NCBI RefSeq assembly: GCF_019038415.1
Contig: NZ_JAFKRG010000019.1
Coordinates: 62,001-126,000, forward strand
Length of the DNA stretch: 64,000 nucleotides
Direction: 5' to 3'
From: Synechococcus sp. CCY 9618
GTDB lineage: Bacteria; Cyanobacteriota; Cyanobacteriia; PCC-6307; Cyanobiaceae
Below the pieces are notes generated by a model, which was given only the letters and a program-made list of their open reading frames with translations, was not told the DNA's origin and searched no databases. Position 1 is the first letter of the stretch, and each line of letters starts with the position of its first letter. Position numbers and translations under genes: made by a program. This document shows, piece by piece, positions 37,974 to 47,181 of the stretch.

Positions 37974-39290
37974 TCAATCCCTCTTGTGCCTCCGAAAGTA
38001 CCGAATCACCTCCTTCGCCACACTCCGCGGCTCATGCCGCAGGGTGGCACTGGGCCGGGCCCCCTGCAGCGGCGCCAGGATCACCTCATAGCCCTGCTGG
38101 CGCAGCTGGACGGTGTCGCAGGTGACGGGTTCGGCGCCGCGCATTCGGTAGAGGTCCAGCAGGCTGGAATCGGCCAGGTCTTCCTGGGCCAGCACGGCAG
38201 TGAACAGGCGTTGCTCGATGCCGAGGCTGGCGAGCTGGGCTTCGATCGCCCGCAGGTGGCCGCCCACGTCGAGGCCGTCGGTTTCGCCGGGCTGGGTCAT
38301 CAGGTTGCAGATGTAGAGCCGCGGCGCCTTGCTGGCGCTGATGGCGCTCACCAGTTCTGGCACCAGCAGATTCGGCAGCAGGGAGGTGTAGAGGCTCCCG
38401 GGGCCCAGCACGATCAGATCCGCATGGGCGATCGCCTCCAGCGCGCGTGGCAGCGCCGGCGGTCGCTCCGGCGTGCAGCCCAGGCGCACGATCGGGCAGG
38501 GGGCGTGGCCGATCTGGGATTCCCCTTCGATCCGTTCGCCGTTCTCCAGTTCGGCCCATAGCCGCACGTCGGCGTTGGTGGCGGGCACCACCTGGCCCTG
38601 CACCGCCAGCACCCGGCTGCTGGCGATGATCGCCGATTCCAGGCTGCCGGTGATGGCGGTGAGGGCGCTCAGAAACAGGTTGCCGAAGCTGTGACCCTCC
38701 AGCCCGCTGCCGGCCTTGAATCGGTACTGGAACAGGCGGGTGAGCAGGGGCTCCTCGCGGGCCAGGGCCGCCAGGCAGTTGCGGATGTCGCCCGGGGGCT
38801 GCACCCCCAGCTCCCGCCGCAGCACGCCGCTGCTGCCGCCGTCGTCGGCCACGGTCACGATGGCGGTGAGGTTGCTGCTGTAGCGCTTCAGGCCGCTCAG
38901 CAGCGTCGCCAGGCCCGTGCCGCCGCCGATGGCCACGACGTTGGGCCCCCGGTTCAGGCGCCGCTGGGCCAGCAGGGCATCCACCAGGAGCGTGTCCTTC
39001 TCCGGCGCCAGGGCCTGCTGGATCGCCCCGAAGCTGCGGCTCTGGCCCAGCCAGACCAGGCCGGCGCCGATCAGCAGCACCAACGGTCCGGTGATGCCCC
39101 GGGGCATCACCTGGGTGAGGCGGTTCAGGCCCCAGCGGATCGTCTCCAGGGTCCAGTAGATCGGCTGCAGGTCGGCCCACACCGCTGCCCCCAGCAGGGC
39201 GATCACCAGCCCCAGGCCCGAGGTGATCATCCAGCGCTTCACCACCAGCCCCGGCTGCAGCCAGCGGGCCGCCCGCCGCGAGCGGCTCAT
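37974..39290 (-). CDS. YvcK/CofD-like gluconeogenesis factor family protein
   Basis: A 438-residue protein. Two hydrophobic segments near residues 22-40 and 65-85 anchor the N-terminus, as in the cyanobacterial form. The YvcK domain starts with VVAIGGGTGLATLLSGLK near residue 115 and shows IVTVADDGGSSGVLRRE near 140, GDIRNCL near 165, GHSFGNLFLSALT near 200 and VLGPGSLYTSLLPNLLV near 315. In Bacillus the family binds UDP-sugars and influences cell shape and peptidoglycan supply. ATG 39290 is preferred; upstream open sequence is arginine-rich and enters the divergent gap. Confidence 0.9.
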   Translation of the reverse strand: MSRSRRAARWLQPGLVVKRWMITSGLGLVIALLGAAVWADLQPIYWTLETIRWGLNRLTQVMPRGITGPLVLLIGAGLVWLGQSRSFGAIQQALAPEKDTLLVDALLAQRRLNRGPNVVAIGGGTGLATLLSGLKRYSSNLTAIVTVADDGGSSGVLRRELGVQPPGDIRNCLAALAREEPLLTRLFQYRFKAGSGLEGHSFGNLFLSALTAITGSLESAIIASSRVLAVQGQVVPATNADVRLWAELENGERIEGESQIGHAPCPIVRLGCTPERPPALPRALEAIAHADLIVLGPGSLYTSLLPNLLVPELVSAISASKAPRLYICNLMTQPGETDGLDVGGHLRAIEAQLASLGIEQRLFTAVLAQEDLADSSLLDLYRMRGAEPVTCDTVQLRQQGYEVILAPLQGARPSATLRHEPRSVAKEVIRYFRRHKRD

Positions 39291-39466
39291 CAGATCCTGC
39301 TGACGCAGATCCCCCCGGCCCACCCAGCGGGGGCGGCCGGGGCGGGGGACGCCTCGGCGACGCCGTGCGTTCGCAGCGGGGCCTCGAACGGTCAAGGGCA
39401 GGGCGTCGCGACGCGGCAGATACCACCCGAACTGTACGGATGAAAAGTCCGCCCTGACCCGCCAGG

Positions 39467-40321
39467 ATGGGCGCCCGGCCCCCGGGGCCTGTTCGCGACG
39501 CTTCCTTGGCTTCCAGCCCCTCCACCCTGCCGGCCCCTGTCTCCGCAACCCCGGTGGCCGAGATGGAGAACGTCGGTATGCGCTGGGGATCCAACCGGGT
39601 TCTTGACGGCATCGATCTCAGCCTTCGCCCCGGCGAGCGACTGGTGGTGGTGGGGCCGTCCGGGTCGGGAAAGTCCACCGTGCTGCGCCTGCTGGCGGGC
39701 CTGCAGCTGCCCACCTCCGGCCTGGTGCGCATCCACGGCGAAGCCCAGACCTACCTGCGCCTGGATCAGCGTCACCCCCCGGACGTGCGCATGGTGTTCC
39801 AGAACCCCGCCCTGCTGGCCTCCCTCACCGTGCGGGAGAACGTGGGCTTCCTGCTCTACCGCTTCAGCCGCCTGGGGGAGCGGGAGATCGCCGAGCGGGT
39901 GGATCAGGCCCTGCAGGCCGTGGGCCTGGCGGGCATCGAGGAGCAGATGCCCGGCGAGCTCAGCGGCGGCATGCAGAAGCGGGTCAGCTTCGCCCGCGCC
40001 CTGATCGAAGACCCCACCGCCCCACCCTCCCGCAAGCCCCTGCTGCTGTTCGATGAGCCCACCGCCGGCCTGGATCCGGTGGCCTGCACCCGCATCGAAG
40101 ACCTGATCGTGCGCACCTCCGAGCTGGTGCAGGCCTCCTCCCTGGTGGTGAGCCACGTGATGAGCACGATCGACCGCTGCGCCGAGCAGGTGGCCCTCCT
40201 CTACGACGGCCGTTTCCAGTGGACCGGCTCGGTGGAGGACTTCCGCGCCAGCGACAATCCCTATGTGGTTCAGTTCCGGAGCGGTAGTCTGCACGGACCG
40301 ATGCAGCCGGCCGAGAACTGA
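39467..40321 (+). CDS. ABC transporter ATP-binding protein, lipid (Mla/TGD3-like) type
   Basis: A 284-residue ATPase. Walker A is VVGPSGSGKSTVLRLL near residue 64, the Q-loop is MVFQNPALL near 108, the ABC signature ELSGGMQKRVSFARAL near 164, and Walker B LLLFDEPTAGLDPVA near 190. The MQKR wording of the signature and the neighbour gene with an MCE domain place it with MlaF/TGD3, which drive phospholipid movement between membranes. The permease (MlaE-like) is not in the window; in cyanobacteria it is commonly elsewhere. Four bases separate it from the MCE gene. Confidence 0.88.
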   Translation: MGARPPGPVRDASLASSPSTLPAPVSATPVAEMENVGMRWGSNRVLDGIDLSLRPGERLVVVGPSGSGKSTVLRLLAGLQLPTSGLVRIHGEAQTYLRLDQRHPPDVRMVFQNPALLASLTVRENVGFLLYRFSRLGEREIAERVDQALQAVGLAGIEEQMPGELSGGMQKRVSFARALIEDPTAPPSRKPLLLFDEPTAGLDPVACTRIEDLIVRTSELVQASSLVVSHVMSTIDRCAEQVALLYDGRFQWTGSVEDFRASDNPYVVQFRSGSLHGPMQPAEN

Positions 40322-40325
40322 GCCC

Positions 40326-41348
40326 ATGCGCCGGAGTGTTCGTGAAGCCCTGGTTGGATTCTCCCTGCTCGCCGCCATCGCCAGCGGCCTGGGCCTGTGG
40401 TTCTGGCTGCGCGGCATCTCCCTGAGCCGCAACACCTGGACCATCCGGGCCTCCTTCGCCGATGCCGCCGGCCTGGCGGAGCGCTCGCCGGTCAGCTATC
40501 GCGGCGTGCTGGTGGGCAATGTACGCAAGATCAGGGTCACCGACTCCGCGGTTGTCGCCGATCTCGAGATCACCGACCCGCGCCTGCGCCTGGCCCGGCC
40601 CCTGGTGGCCAGGGTCGCTGCCGCCTCCCTGCTGGGGGGTGATGCCCAGGTGTCGCTGCTGGCCGGCGGCGGCCCCCTGCCGGCCAGCCTGCCCGGCCCC
40701 CGGGAGCCGGGCTGCAACGACAGCCGCATGGTCTGCGACGGCGGCAAGGTGAGCGGCATCGCCGCCGCCAACCTCGACACCGTCACCCAGACGGTGCAGA
40801 ACCTGCTTGAACAGGCCGAACGCGAACAGCTGGTGACCCAGATGGTGGCGGCCACCGCCGCCTTCGCCAAGACGGCCAAGGAAACCGAGAAGCTCACCAA
40901 GAGCGGCGAGGTGTTCCTGAGCGACGCCCAGAAGCTGGTGCTCAATCTGAACCGCTCGGTGGGCAAGGTGGATCCCATCCTCAGCAACCTCAACCTCGCC
41001 AGCGCTGACGCGGCCAAGGCCAGCAAGCACGTCAGCAACCTCGCCGCGGCCCTCGACAACCCCAGGACCCTCGCCGACCTTCAGGCCACCCTGGCCAACG
41101 CCAAGCAGCTCACCGATCGCTGGTCGGCCGTAGGCGGGGATATGAGCAAGCTCACCGGCGACCCGAAGTTCCTCGACGGCATCCGCAGCGTCTCGATCGG
41201 CCTCGGCAAGTTCTTCGAGGAGCTCTACCCCGCCAGGGTCGACGCTGCCCGCGATCGGCAGGCCCGCCAGGAGGCGCGGCGGAAGGAGGCCGAGGCGGCC
41301 CGCCAGGCGGCCCAGGACCGGCTCGCCCCCACCGTCAGAAACCGTTGA
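40326..41348 (+). CDS. MCE (MlaD-like) domain lipid transport protein
   Basis: A 340-residue protein with an N-terminal membrane helix (residues about 10-27) followed by an MCE domain: [30 protein letters not shown]-type sequence near 40-70 holds the hallmark G-L-x-x-x-x-V-x-Y-R-G-V-x-V-G. After residue 130 it is mostly helical and would form the coiled part that spans the periplasm; the end is rich in arginine, alanine and glutamine. With the ATPase just upstream it would act as the substrate-binding part of a lipid transporter. It overlaps the convergent chlD gene by 14 bases. Confidence 0.87.
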   Translation: MRRSVREALVGFSLLAAIASGLGLWFWLRGISLSRNTWTIRASFADAAGLAERSPVSYRGVLVGNVRKIRVTDSAVVADLEITDPRLRLARPLVARVAAASLLGGDAQVSLLAGGGPLPASLPGPREPGCNDSRMVCDGGKVSGIAAANLDTVTQTVQNLLEQAEREQLVTQMVAATAAFAKTAKETEKLTKSGEVFLSDAQKLVLNLNRSVGKVDPILSNLNLASADAAKASKHVSNLAAALDNPRTLADLQATLANAKQLTDRWSAVGGDMSKLTGDPKFLDGIRSVSIGLGKFFEELYPARVDAARDRQARQEARRKEAEAARQAAQDRLAPTVRNR

Positions 41349-43413
41349 TCGCCTCCATGGCGATGGCGGCGATGGCCTGGTCGCTCGCCTTCGGCAACTG
41401 CACATAACGGCCGCCGGCCGCCTCGGCCAGCTCCTTGCCCATGCCGCTGCCGATGAACTTGCGCTCGGTGTCGATCACCAGCAGCTTCAGGCCCAGGGCC
41501 CGGTACCGGCCTGCCACCTGGCGCAGCTCCTCCTTGAGATCCACCGGCTCCTCCCCCTCCAGCACCGGCTGGCCCAGGGATCGGCTCAGGGGCACGTTGC
41601 CGCGGCCATCGGTGATCGCCACCACCACCACCTGGCCCAGGTCGCCGGTGGCCAGGGCGTTGGCCCCCACCCGGGCGGCCTGGGTGAGGCCGTGGGCCAG
41701 GGGCGATCCGCCGCCGCAGGGCATCGATTCCAGCCGCCGGCGGGCGGCGGTGATCGAGCGGGTGGGGGGCAGCAGCACTTCGGCCTGCTCGCCGCGGAAG
41801 GGGATCAGGGCCACCTCGTCGCGGTTTTCGTAGGCCTCGGTGAGCAGCCGGATCACGGCCCCCTTGGCGCTCTGCATGCGGTTGAGGGCCATTGAGCCGC
41901 TGGCATCCACCAGGAAGATCACCAGGGCCCCCGCCTTGCGCTGCAGCTGCTTGGCCCGCAGGTCGCCCTCCTCCACGATCACCCGCCGGTGGGGCTCCCG
42001 GGCCCGCCGGGCCTTCTGATACGGCGCCGCGGCCCGCAGGGTGGCATCCACGGCGATGCGGCGCACGGGACCGCGGGGCAGCATCGGTTTCACGTAGCGG
42101 CCGCGGCTGTCGCTGAACACCACCGCCCGGCTGCCGCTGCCGCCGCTCTTGGCCTTGGCCGAGGCGAACAGCAGCAGGTCCGGGTCGATGGCGGTGGCCT
42201 CCGGATCGAGCAGGAACTCCTCCGGAATCTGGGGCGGGGCCTGGTCTTCGGGGTTGTCGTCCTCTTCGGGCGGCTCCTCCTCTTCGGGGGACTCGTCTTC
42301 GGGGGACTCGTTCTCGTCGGGCTCCGGCTCTTCGGGGGGCTGCTCCCCCTGGGGCGGCGGCGGCGGTGGGGGCTCCATCGGCTGGTCCGGGTCCGGCGGG
42401 GGCAGCTGCAGGGCCCGCGGGGCGATCACCAGCCGCACCGCCACCTGCAGATCGTCGGCCTCCACCCGGTCGCGGCCGCACAGGGCCGCATGGGCCCGGG
42501 CCACCCGCACCGCGTAGAGCTCGGCCCGGTGCCCCTCCACGCCGCCGCGCAGGGCCTCGAGCACCAGGTAGCGGATCTGCTCCCGCTCGATGGCCACGTC
42601 GGGCAGCCACTGGCGGGCCAGCAGCAGCTGGGTCGCCAGGGCCTCGGTCTCCTCCTGCCAGCGGGCCCGGAAGGCGCCGCTGGATTCGCCGTGGTCGAGG
42701 GCCGAACGGGTGATCGCCACCCGCTGCTCGGTGGCCAGGAGCTGGTTGGCCGACAGGGCGATGGCGAAGCGATCCAGCAGGTGGTCGCGCACCGCCCCCT
42801 CCTCCGGGTTGTAGGTGGCGATCAGCAGGCAGCGGCAGGGGTGGGCCAGGCTCAGCCCCTCCCGCTCGATCCGGTTCTCCCCCGAGCCCACCGCCGCCAG
42901 CAGCAGGTTGGTGATGCCGTCGTCGAGCAGGTTGAGCTCATCGACATAGAGCACCCCCCGGTGGGCCTCCGCCAGCAGCCCCGGCTGGAACACCGGCGCC
43001 CCGGCGTTCAGGGAGGCGGCCACGTCCACCGAGCCGATCAGCCGGTCTTCGGTGACCCCCAGGGGCACCTGGATGAAGGGGGCCGGGATCACCTTGGTGG
43101 GCAGCAGGGCGGCCGGATCGGCGCCGCTGGGATCGCCGCCCAACTCGGTGATGCGGCTTCGGGTGGCCGCGTCCCATTCGTCGGGCCGGGTGGGGTCGGC
43201 CTGCAGCAGGCCGGGGCCGTCCGCCAGGTCGATCACGTCGATCGGCGGCAGCAGCGCATGCAGCCCCCTCGCCAGCACCGACTTGCCCGTGCCGCGCCCC
43301 CCCGCGATCACCACCCCGCCCAGACCCGGATCCACCGCCGCCAGCAGCAGCGCCAGCTTCAGGGTGCCGTGGCCGGTGATGGCCGCCAGGGGAAAGCTGC
43401 CGCTGACGACCAT
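41335..43413 (-). CDS. chlD: Magnesium chelatase ATPase subunit D
   Basis: A 692-residue subunit of magnesium-protoporphyrin chelatase, the first step special to chlorophyll. The N-terminal AAA+ part has [20 protein letters not shown] near residue 36 and [12 protein letters not shown] near 155. A strongly acidic, proline-rich linker spans about residues 345-405. The C-terminal integrin-I-like domain carries the MIDAS metal motif DASGSM near 500 and later TDGRGN near 605. Length is the usual 660-700 residues. Upstream is a methyltransferase on the same strand. Confidence 0.96.
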   Translation of the reverse strand: MVVSGSFPLAAITGHGTLKLALLLAAVDPGLGGVVIAGGRGTGKSVLARGLHALLPPIDVIDLADGPGLLQADPTRPDEWDAATRSRITELGGDPSGADPAALLPTKVIPAPFIQVPLGVTEDRLIGSVDVAASLNAGAPVFQPGLLAEAHRGVLYVDELNLLDDGITNLLLAAVGSGENRIEREGLSLAHPCRCLLIATYNPEEGAVRDHLLDRFAIALSANQLLATEQRVAITRSALDHGESSGAFRARWQEETEALATQLLLARQWLPDVAIEREQIRYLVLEALRGGVEGHRAELYAVRVARAHAALCGRDRVEADDLQVAVRLVIAPRALQLPPPDPDQPMEPPPPPPPQGEQPPEEPEPDENESPEDESPEEEEPPEEDDNPEDQAPPQIPEEFLLDPEATAIDPDLLLFASAKAKSGGSGSRAVVFSDSRGRYVKPMLPRGPVRRIAVDATLRAAAPYQKARRAREPHRRVIVEEGDLRAKQLQRKAGALVIFLVDASGSMALNRMQSAKGAVIRLLTEAYENRDEVALIPFRGEQAEVLLPPTRSITAARRRLESMPCGGGSPLAHGLTQAARVGANALATGDLGQVVVVAITDGRGNVPLSRSLGQPVLEGEEPVDLKEELRQVAGRYRALGLKLLVIDTERKFIGSGMGKELAEAAGGRYVQLPKASDQAIAAIAMEAINGF

Positions 43414-43458
43414 GGGGGCGGAGGCAGGGTGGGGGCAGGTCAGTCTCGCCGATGGGGG

Positions 43459-44193
43459 TCAGGCCTTCCGCATCAGTGTCAGCAGGTCGTGGAGGCTGTG
43501 GCCCTGGGCCATCAGTTCAAAGGTTCCGGAGAAGCCGTACATCCGGGCCCAGGGGTGCTCCTGCCCCTTCCGGCAGAAGTAGAGCGGCAGGGTGTTCTCC
43601 GTGATCGGGTTCACATGGGTGGGATCCTGAAACACTTCCTGGGAGGGAAAGGCCGGTGTCTTGGAGAAGAAGATGCCGCCCGGTTTGAGCACGCGGTGAA
43701 TCTCATCCATCAGCGCCACGAAGGGGAAGCGGGTGCTCCCGGCGGTACAGACCACCCGGGGAACGTGTTCGATGAAGTCGAAGGCCGTCACGAAGTCGAA
43801 GCAGGAATCGGGAAAGGGAATCGGTCCATTGCTGAGATCGGCCGAAACCACCCCATGCTCCGGGATGTTGCGGATGTCGATCCCGTGGGACCGCCCCGCC
43901 TTGAAGGGGTTGCGGGGCACCGTCCCGCAACCCAGATCCAGCGTGCTGGCCTCGGCCAGTGGCTCCTGTGCCTGCTGATGCTGCTGCAGAAAATCGTCGC
44001 TCGTCTGGTCATGCTTCGCACCGACCAGGGGAGATCCCAGGGGCCTCGGTATCCCCATGGCCAGCCGGATGTGCGGGGCCAGAAGCTGGGGGAGGCTCTC
44101 CGGCATCTCTTCCGCCAGCTGCCAGAGGATCTGATCGACAAGGGATCGCATCAGAGAGTTCTTGACCCGCCGCAGGCTGTTTCTCAGTCTCAC
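43459..44193 (-). CDS. Class I SAM-dependent methyltransferase
   Basis: A 244-residue methyltransferase. The glycine motif is TLDLGCGTVPRNPF near residue 87, GIDIRNI near 104 supplies the ribose-binding acidic residue, FDFIEHVPRVV near 138 and VLKPGGIFFSKTP near 168 complete the core. Its N-terminal 75 residues are helical. Related proteins in this group act in glycan or lipid modification, but no specific substrate can be read. It is less G+C-rich than chlD but more so than the island genes. Confidence 0.83.
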   Translation of the reverse strand: MRLRNSLRRVKNSLMRSLVDQILWQLAEEMPESLPQLLAPHIRLAMGIPRPLGSPLVGAKHDQTSDDFLQQHQQAQEPLAEASTLDLGCGTVPRNPFKAGRSHGIDIRNIPEHGVVSADLSNGPIPFPDSCFDFVTAFDFIEHVPRVVCTAGSTRFPFVALMDEIHRVLKPGGIFFSKTPAFPSQEVFQDPTHVNPITENTLPLYFCRKGQEHPWARMYGFSGTFELMAQGHSLHDLLTLMRKA

Positions 44194-44438
44194 CAGATGG
44201 CTTCCCCGTCAGACGGAATCAGTCTGCACACCCGTTTGGGGGTCGCTCTGATCGCGTCCTCGCCGCCCGCGAAGGCCCGCGATATCTGGAAACCAACCGT
44301 GGAGGGCAACGCGTGCGGCGAAAGAGTGCAGCCCATTGATCTCGGCCCGATCAGGGAGGCCGGTGGCCGGCACCCTCGTCCGGCTGATCAGCGACCCGCC
44401 GGGATCCCCGTCGGCGCCAGTCTCCGGCTGCTTCGCTG

Positions 44439-45032
44439 ATGCCATCCATTGCCATCGGTCTGGGGGCCAACCTCGGCGATTCGCTCGCCATCCTGCTGGC
44501 CGTGCGGCCCCTGCTGAGCGCCCGGCTGGGCGCCTGGGCGGAGGCCTGGGCCGATGCGCCGCGGCGCGGCAGCGCCATGAGCCTCCGATGGTCGCCTCTG
44601 TTTCGCACGGTTCCGGTCGGCGGTCCGCCGGGGCAGCCCCCCTTTCTCAATGGGGCACTGCTGCTCACCCTTCCCACTCTCCCCAGCAGCGCGGCGGTGG
44701 CCTCGGCCCCTGCCGCGCTGCTGGAGGAGCTGTTGCGGCTGGAAGCCCGCTTCGGCCGGGTGCGCCGCGAGCGCTGGGGACCGCGCAGCCTCGATCTCGA
44801 CCTGCTCTGGTGCGGCGACCTCACCTGTGCCGGCCCGGAGCTGGTGCTGCCCCACCCGCGCCTGGGCGAGCGCACCTTCGTGCTCGCTCCCCTGGCGGCG
44901 ATCGATCCCACTCTCCGGCTGCCGGGGGAGGAGGTCAACGCGGACGATCGGCTGGCGGCCCTGCTGGCCCGGCCGGGCGAGATCCCCCCGCGGCCCCTGC
45001 CGGGCCGCCCCGGCTGGCCCGAGGGGCCCTGA
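44439..45032 (+). CDS. folK: 2-amino-4-hydroxy-6-hydroxymethyldihydropteridine diphosphokinase
   Basis: A 197-residue folate-pathway kinase that pyrophosphorylates hydroxymethyl-dihydropterin. It begins AIGLGANLGDS and has the HPPK signature RRERWGPRSLDLDLLW near residue 110, with the metal-binding D-x-D; LPHPRLGERTFVLAPL near 137 is also standard. It is a little longer than the E. coli enzyme (159 residues) because of loops around residues 40-55 and 80-90. A NUDIX gene follows after 52 bases. Confidence 0.94.
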   Translation: MPSIAIGLGANLGDSLAILLAVRPLLSARLGAWAEAWADAPRRGSAMSLRWSPLFRTVPVGGPPGQPPFLNGALLLTLPTLPSSAAVASAPAALLEELLRLEARFGRVRRERWGPRSLDLDLLWCGDLTCAGPELVLPHPRLGERTFVLAPLAAIDPTLRLPGEEVNADDRLAALLARPGEIPPRPLPGRPGWPEGP

Positions 45033-45084
45033 ACCGCGCCGGCGGCGCATGCCGGGCACACTGGGGGCCCGAACCGCCTGCCCC

Positions 45085-45645
45085 ATGGCTCCCCTGCCGC
45101 CCCCCGAGCCCCCCACCCACCTGGAAACCACCGCCGCTCTCCAGGCCCGCAAGGTGCGCTTCGAGCTCAACCGGGTGGTGCTGCCCATCGGCATCGAGGG
45201 CACCTACGGGGTGATCCGCCATCCCGGCGCCTCCCTGGCGGTGCCCGTGCTCGCCGATGGCCGGGTGGTGATCCTGCGCCAGTACCGCTTCGCCGTGGCG
45301 GGCAGGCTGCTGGAGTTTCCGGCCGGCACCCTGGAGGAGGGGGAGCAGCCCCTGGGCTCGATGCAGCGGGAGCTGGAGGAGGAGACGGGCTACAGCGCCA
45401 GCCGCTGGGATCCCCTGGGCGCCATGCACCCCTGCCCCGGCTACTCCGACGAGCTGATCCACCTGTTCCTGGCCCGGGATCTCACCCTCCTCCAGGACCG
45501 CCCCCCCGGGGACGACGACGAGGACATGGAGGTGCTGCTGCTGGAGCCGGCCGCCCTGGATGCGGCCATCGCCAGCGGCGATGAGGCCCTCGACGGCAAG
45601 ACCGTGACCGCCTGGTTCCGCGCCCGCCAGCTGCTGGCCCTCTGA
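45085..45645 (+). CDS. NUDIX hydrolase, ADP-ribose pyrophosphatase type
   Basis: A 186-residue hydrolase of nucleotides linked to another moiety. The NUDIX box is seen as GTLEEGEQPLGSMQRELEEETGY (shortened: G-x5-E-x7-REL-x2-E-x-G) from about residue 82. The preceding VVILRQYRFAVAGRLLEFPAG and the following LGAMHPCPGYSDELIHLFLA are typical of ADP-ribose/sugar-nucleotide pyrophosphatases. ATG 45085 is preferred to an in-frame ATG at 45049. The photolyase gene starts at the last base of its stop (TGATG), so the two are coupled. Confidence 0.9.
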   Translation: MAPLPPPEPPTHLETTAALQARKVRFELNRVVLPIGIEGTYGVIRHPGASLAVPVLADGRVVILRQYRFAVAGRLLEFPAGTLEEGEQPLGSMQRELEEETGYSASRWDPLGAMHPCPGYSDELIHLFLARDLTLLQDRPPGDDDEDMEVLLLEPAALDAAIASGDEALDGKTVTAWFRARQLLAL

Positions 45646-47159
45646 TGGCCGCTCCGGGGTCCTTGGAGCGCTGGCTGTTCTGGCACCGGCGCGACCTGCG
45701 CCTGGCCGACAACCTGGGCCTGGCCGCCGCCGCCGCCGCCACCCCCGCCGTCACCGGCCTGTTCGTGCTCGACCCGGCGCTCCTGGCCGATCCGGCCATG
45801 GCGCCGGCCCGGATCTGGTTCCTCTGCCAGAGCCTGCAGGAACTGGCGGCCCGCTGGCAGGCGGCCGGCAGCCGGTTGCTGCTGCTGCGGGGCGACCCGG
45901 AGGCTTTAGTGCCCCTGGCGGCCCGGGCCACCGGAGCCGCCGTGGTGGCCTGGAACCGGGATGTGGAGCCCTACGGCCGCGAGCGCGACCGGCGGGTGGC
46001 GGCGGCCCTGCGCGGCCAGGCCACCCGGGTGCTGGTCGACTGGGACCAGCTGCTGGTGGCGCCGGAGGCGATCCGCACCGGAGCCGGCGAGCCCTACCGC
46101 GTCTATGGCCCGTTCCTGCGCAACTGGCGCGGCCAGCTGGAGGGGCGCGCGGGGCTCGGCTCGGCGGCGGCCGGGGGGCTGGAGCCGGTGGCGGCCCCCA
46201 CCGGCCTGCAGGATCTGGATCCCGCCGCCTTCCCTGCGGAACGGGCGGCCCTCTGGAACGAGCTGCCCCGGCTGGAGGCCGTGCCCACGGCCGAGGCCCT
46301 GGGTTTCACCTTCGGCGGCGCCGACCTCTGCCCCTGCCGCCCCGGGGAGGCGGCCGCCGCCGCCCAGCTGGCGGCCTTCGCCGATGGCGGCGTCAACGGC
46401 GGGGCCCTGGCCGCCTACGAGCCCGGGCGGAATCTCCCCGGTGAGGCCGGCACCTCCGGACTCTCGGCCGCCCTCAAGTTCGGCACCCTCAGCCCCCGCC
46501 AGGCCTGGGCTGCCGCCCAGGCCGCCCGCCAGCTCGCCCGCAGCGAGGAGGCCCTCACCTCCATCGGCGTGTGGGAGCAGGAGCTGGCCTGGCGCGAGTT
46601 CTACCAGCAGGCCCTGTTCCATTTCCCCGAGCTGGCCGACGGCCCTTACCGGCCCCAGTGGCGCCACTTCCCCTGGGAGAACGACCCGGCGCGGCTGGCT
46701 GCGTGGGAGCAGGGGCTCACCGGCCTGCCGATCATCGACGCCGCCATGCGCCAGCTGAATGAAAGCGGCTGGATGCACAACCGCTGCCGCATGGTGGTGG
46801 CCTCCTATCTGGTCAAGGATCTGATCGTCGACTGGCGCCACGGCGAGCGGGCCTTCATGGCCCGCCTGGTGGACGGCGATCTGGCCGCCAACAACGGCGG
46901 CTGGCAGTGGAGTGCCAGCAGCGGCATGGATCCCAAGCCCCTGCGCATCTTCAACCCCTCCACCCAGGCGGCCCGCTTTGATCCGGAGGCCGTCTACATC
47001 CGCCGCTGGCTGCCGGAACTGGCCCATGTGGCCACCGCCGATCTGATCAGCGGGGAGATCGCCCCCCTGGAACGGCGCGGTTACCCCGAGGTCATCGTCA
47101 GCCACAAGTTGCAGCAGGCCCGCTTCAAGGCCCTCCACGCCGGCTTGCCGAAGGGCTAG
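45645..47159 (+). CDS. phr: Deoxyribodipyrimidine photolyase, class I CPD type
   Basis: A 504-residue light-dependent repair enzyme for pyrimidine dimers, in the normal domain order. The alpha/beta antenna domain comes first (WHRRDLRLADN near residue 13, WNRDVEPYGRERDRRV near 105). The FAD-binding helical domain follows with GTSGLSAALKFGTLSPR near 273, the ELAWREFYQ motif near 311, the W-x-x-G-x-TGLPIIDAAMRQLNESGWMHNR run near 350-380, and SYLVKDLIVDWRHGE near 389 with NNGGWQWSASSG near 418. Tryptophans of the electron chain are in the expected places. Confidence 0.96.
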   Translation: MAAPGSLERWLFWHRRDLRLADNLGLAAAAAATPAVTGLFVLDPALLADPAMAPARIWFLCQSLQELAARWQAAGSRLLLLRGDPEALVPLAARATGAAVVAWNRDVEPYGRERDRRVAAALRGQATRVLVDWDQLLVAPEAIRTGAGEPYRVYGPFLRNWRGQLEGRAGLGSAAAGGLEPVAAPTGLQDLDPAAFPAERAALWNELPRLEAVPTAEALGFTFGGADLCPCRPGEAAAAAQLAAFADGGVNGGALAAYEPGRNLPGEAGTSGLSAALKFGTLSPRQAWAAAQAARQLARSEEALTSIGVWEQELAWREFYQQALFHFPELADGPYRPQWRHFPWENDPARLAAWEQGLTGLPIIDAAMRQLNESGWMHNRCRMVVASYLVKDLIVDWRHGERAFMARLVDGDLAANNGGWQWSASSGMDPKPLRIFNPSTQAARFDPEAVYIRRWLPELAHVATADLISGEIAPLERRGYPEVIVSHKLQQARFKALHAGLPKG

Positions 47160-47181
47160 TCGGGCGGGGCCGCCGAACCGT

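Noticed and set aside
37956-37976. Inverted repeat TGAGCC/GGCTCA between the FkbM gene and the yvcK-like gene as a terminator
   Set aside because: The stem is only six base pairs with a nine-base loop and no T-run, and it overlaps the yvcK-like stop codon.
41989-44439. Open frame of about 816 codons on the plus strand
   Set aside because: It is antisense to chlD and a methyltransferase, both of which have clear motifs; the translation is Gly/His/Gln-rich without structure.
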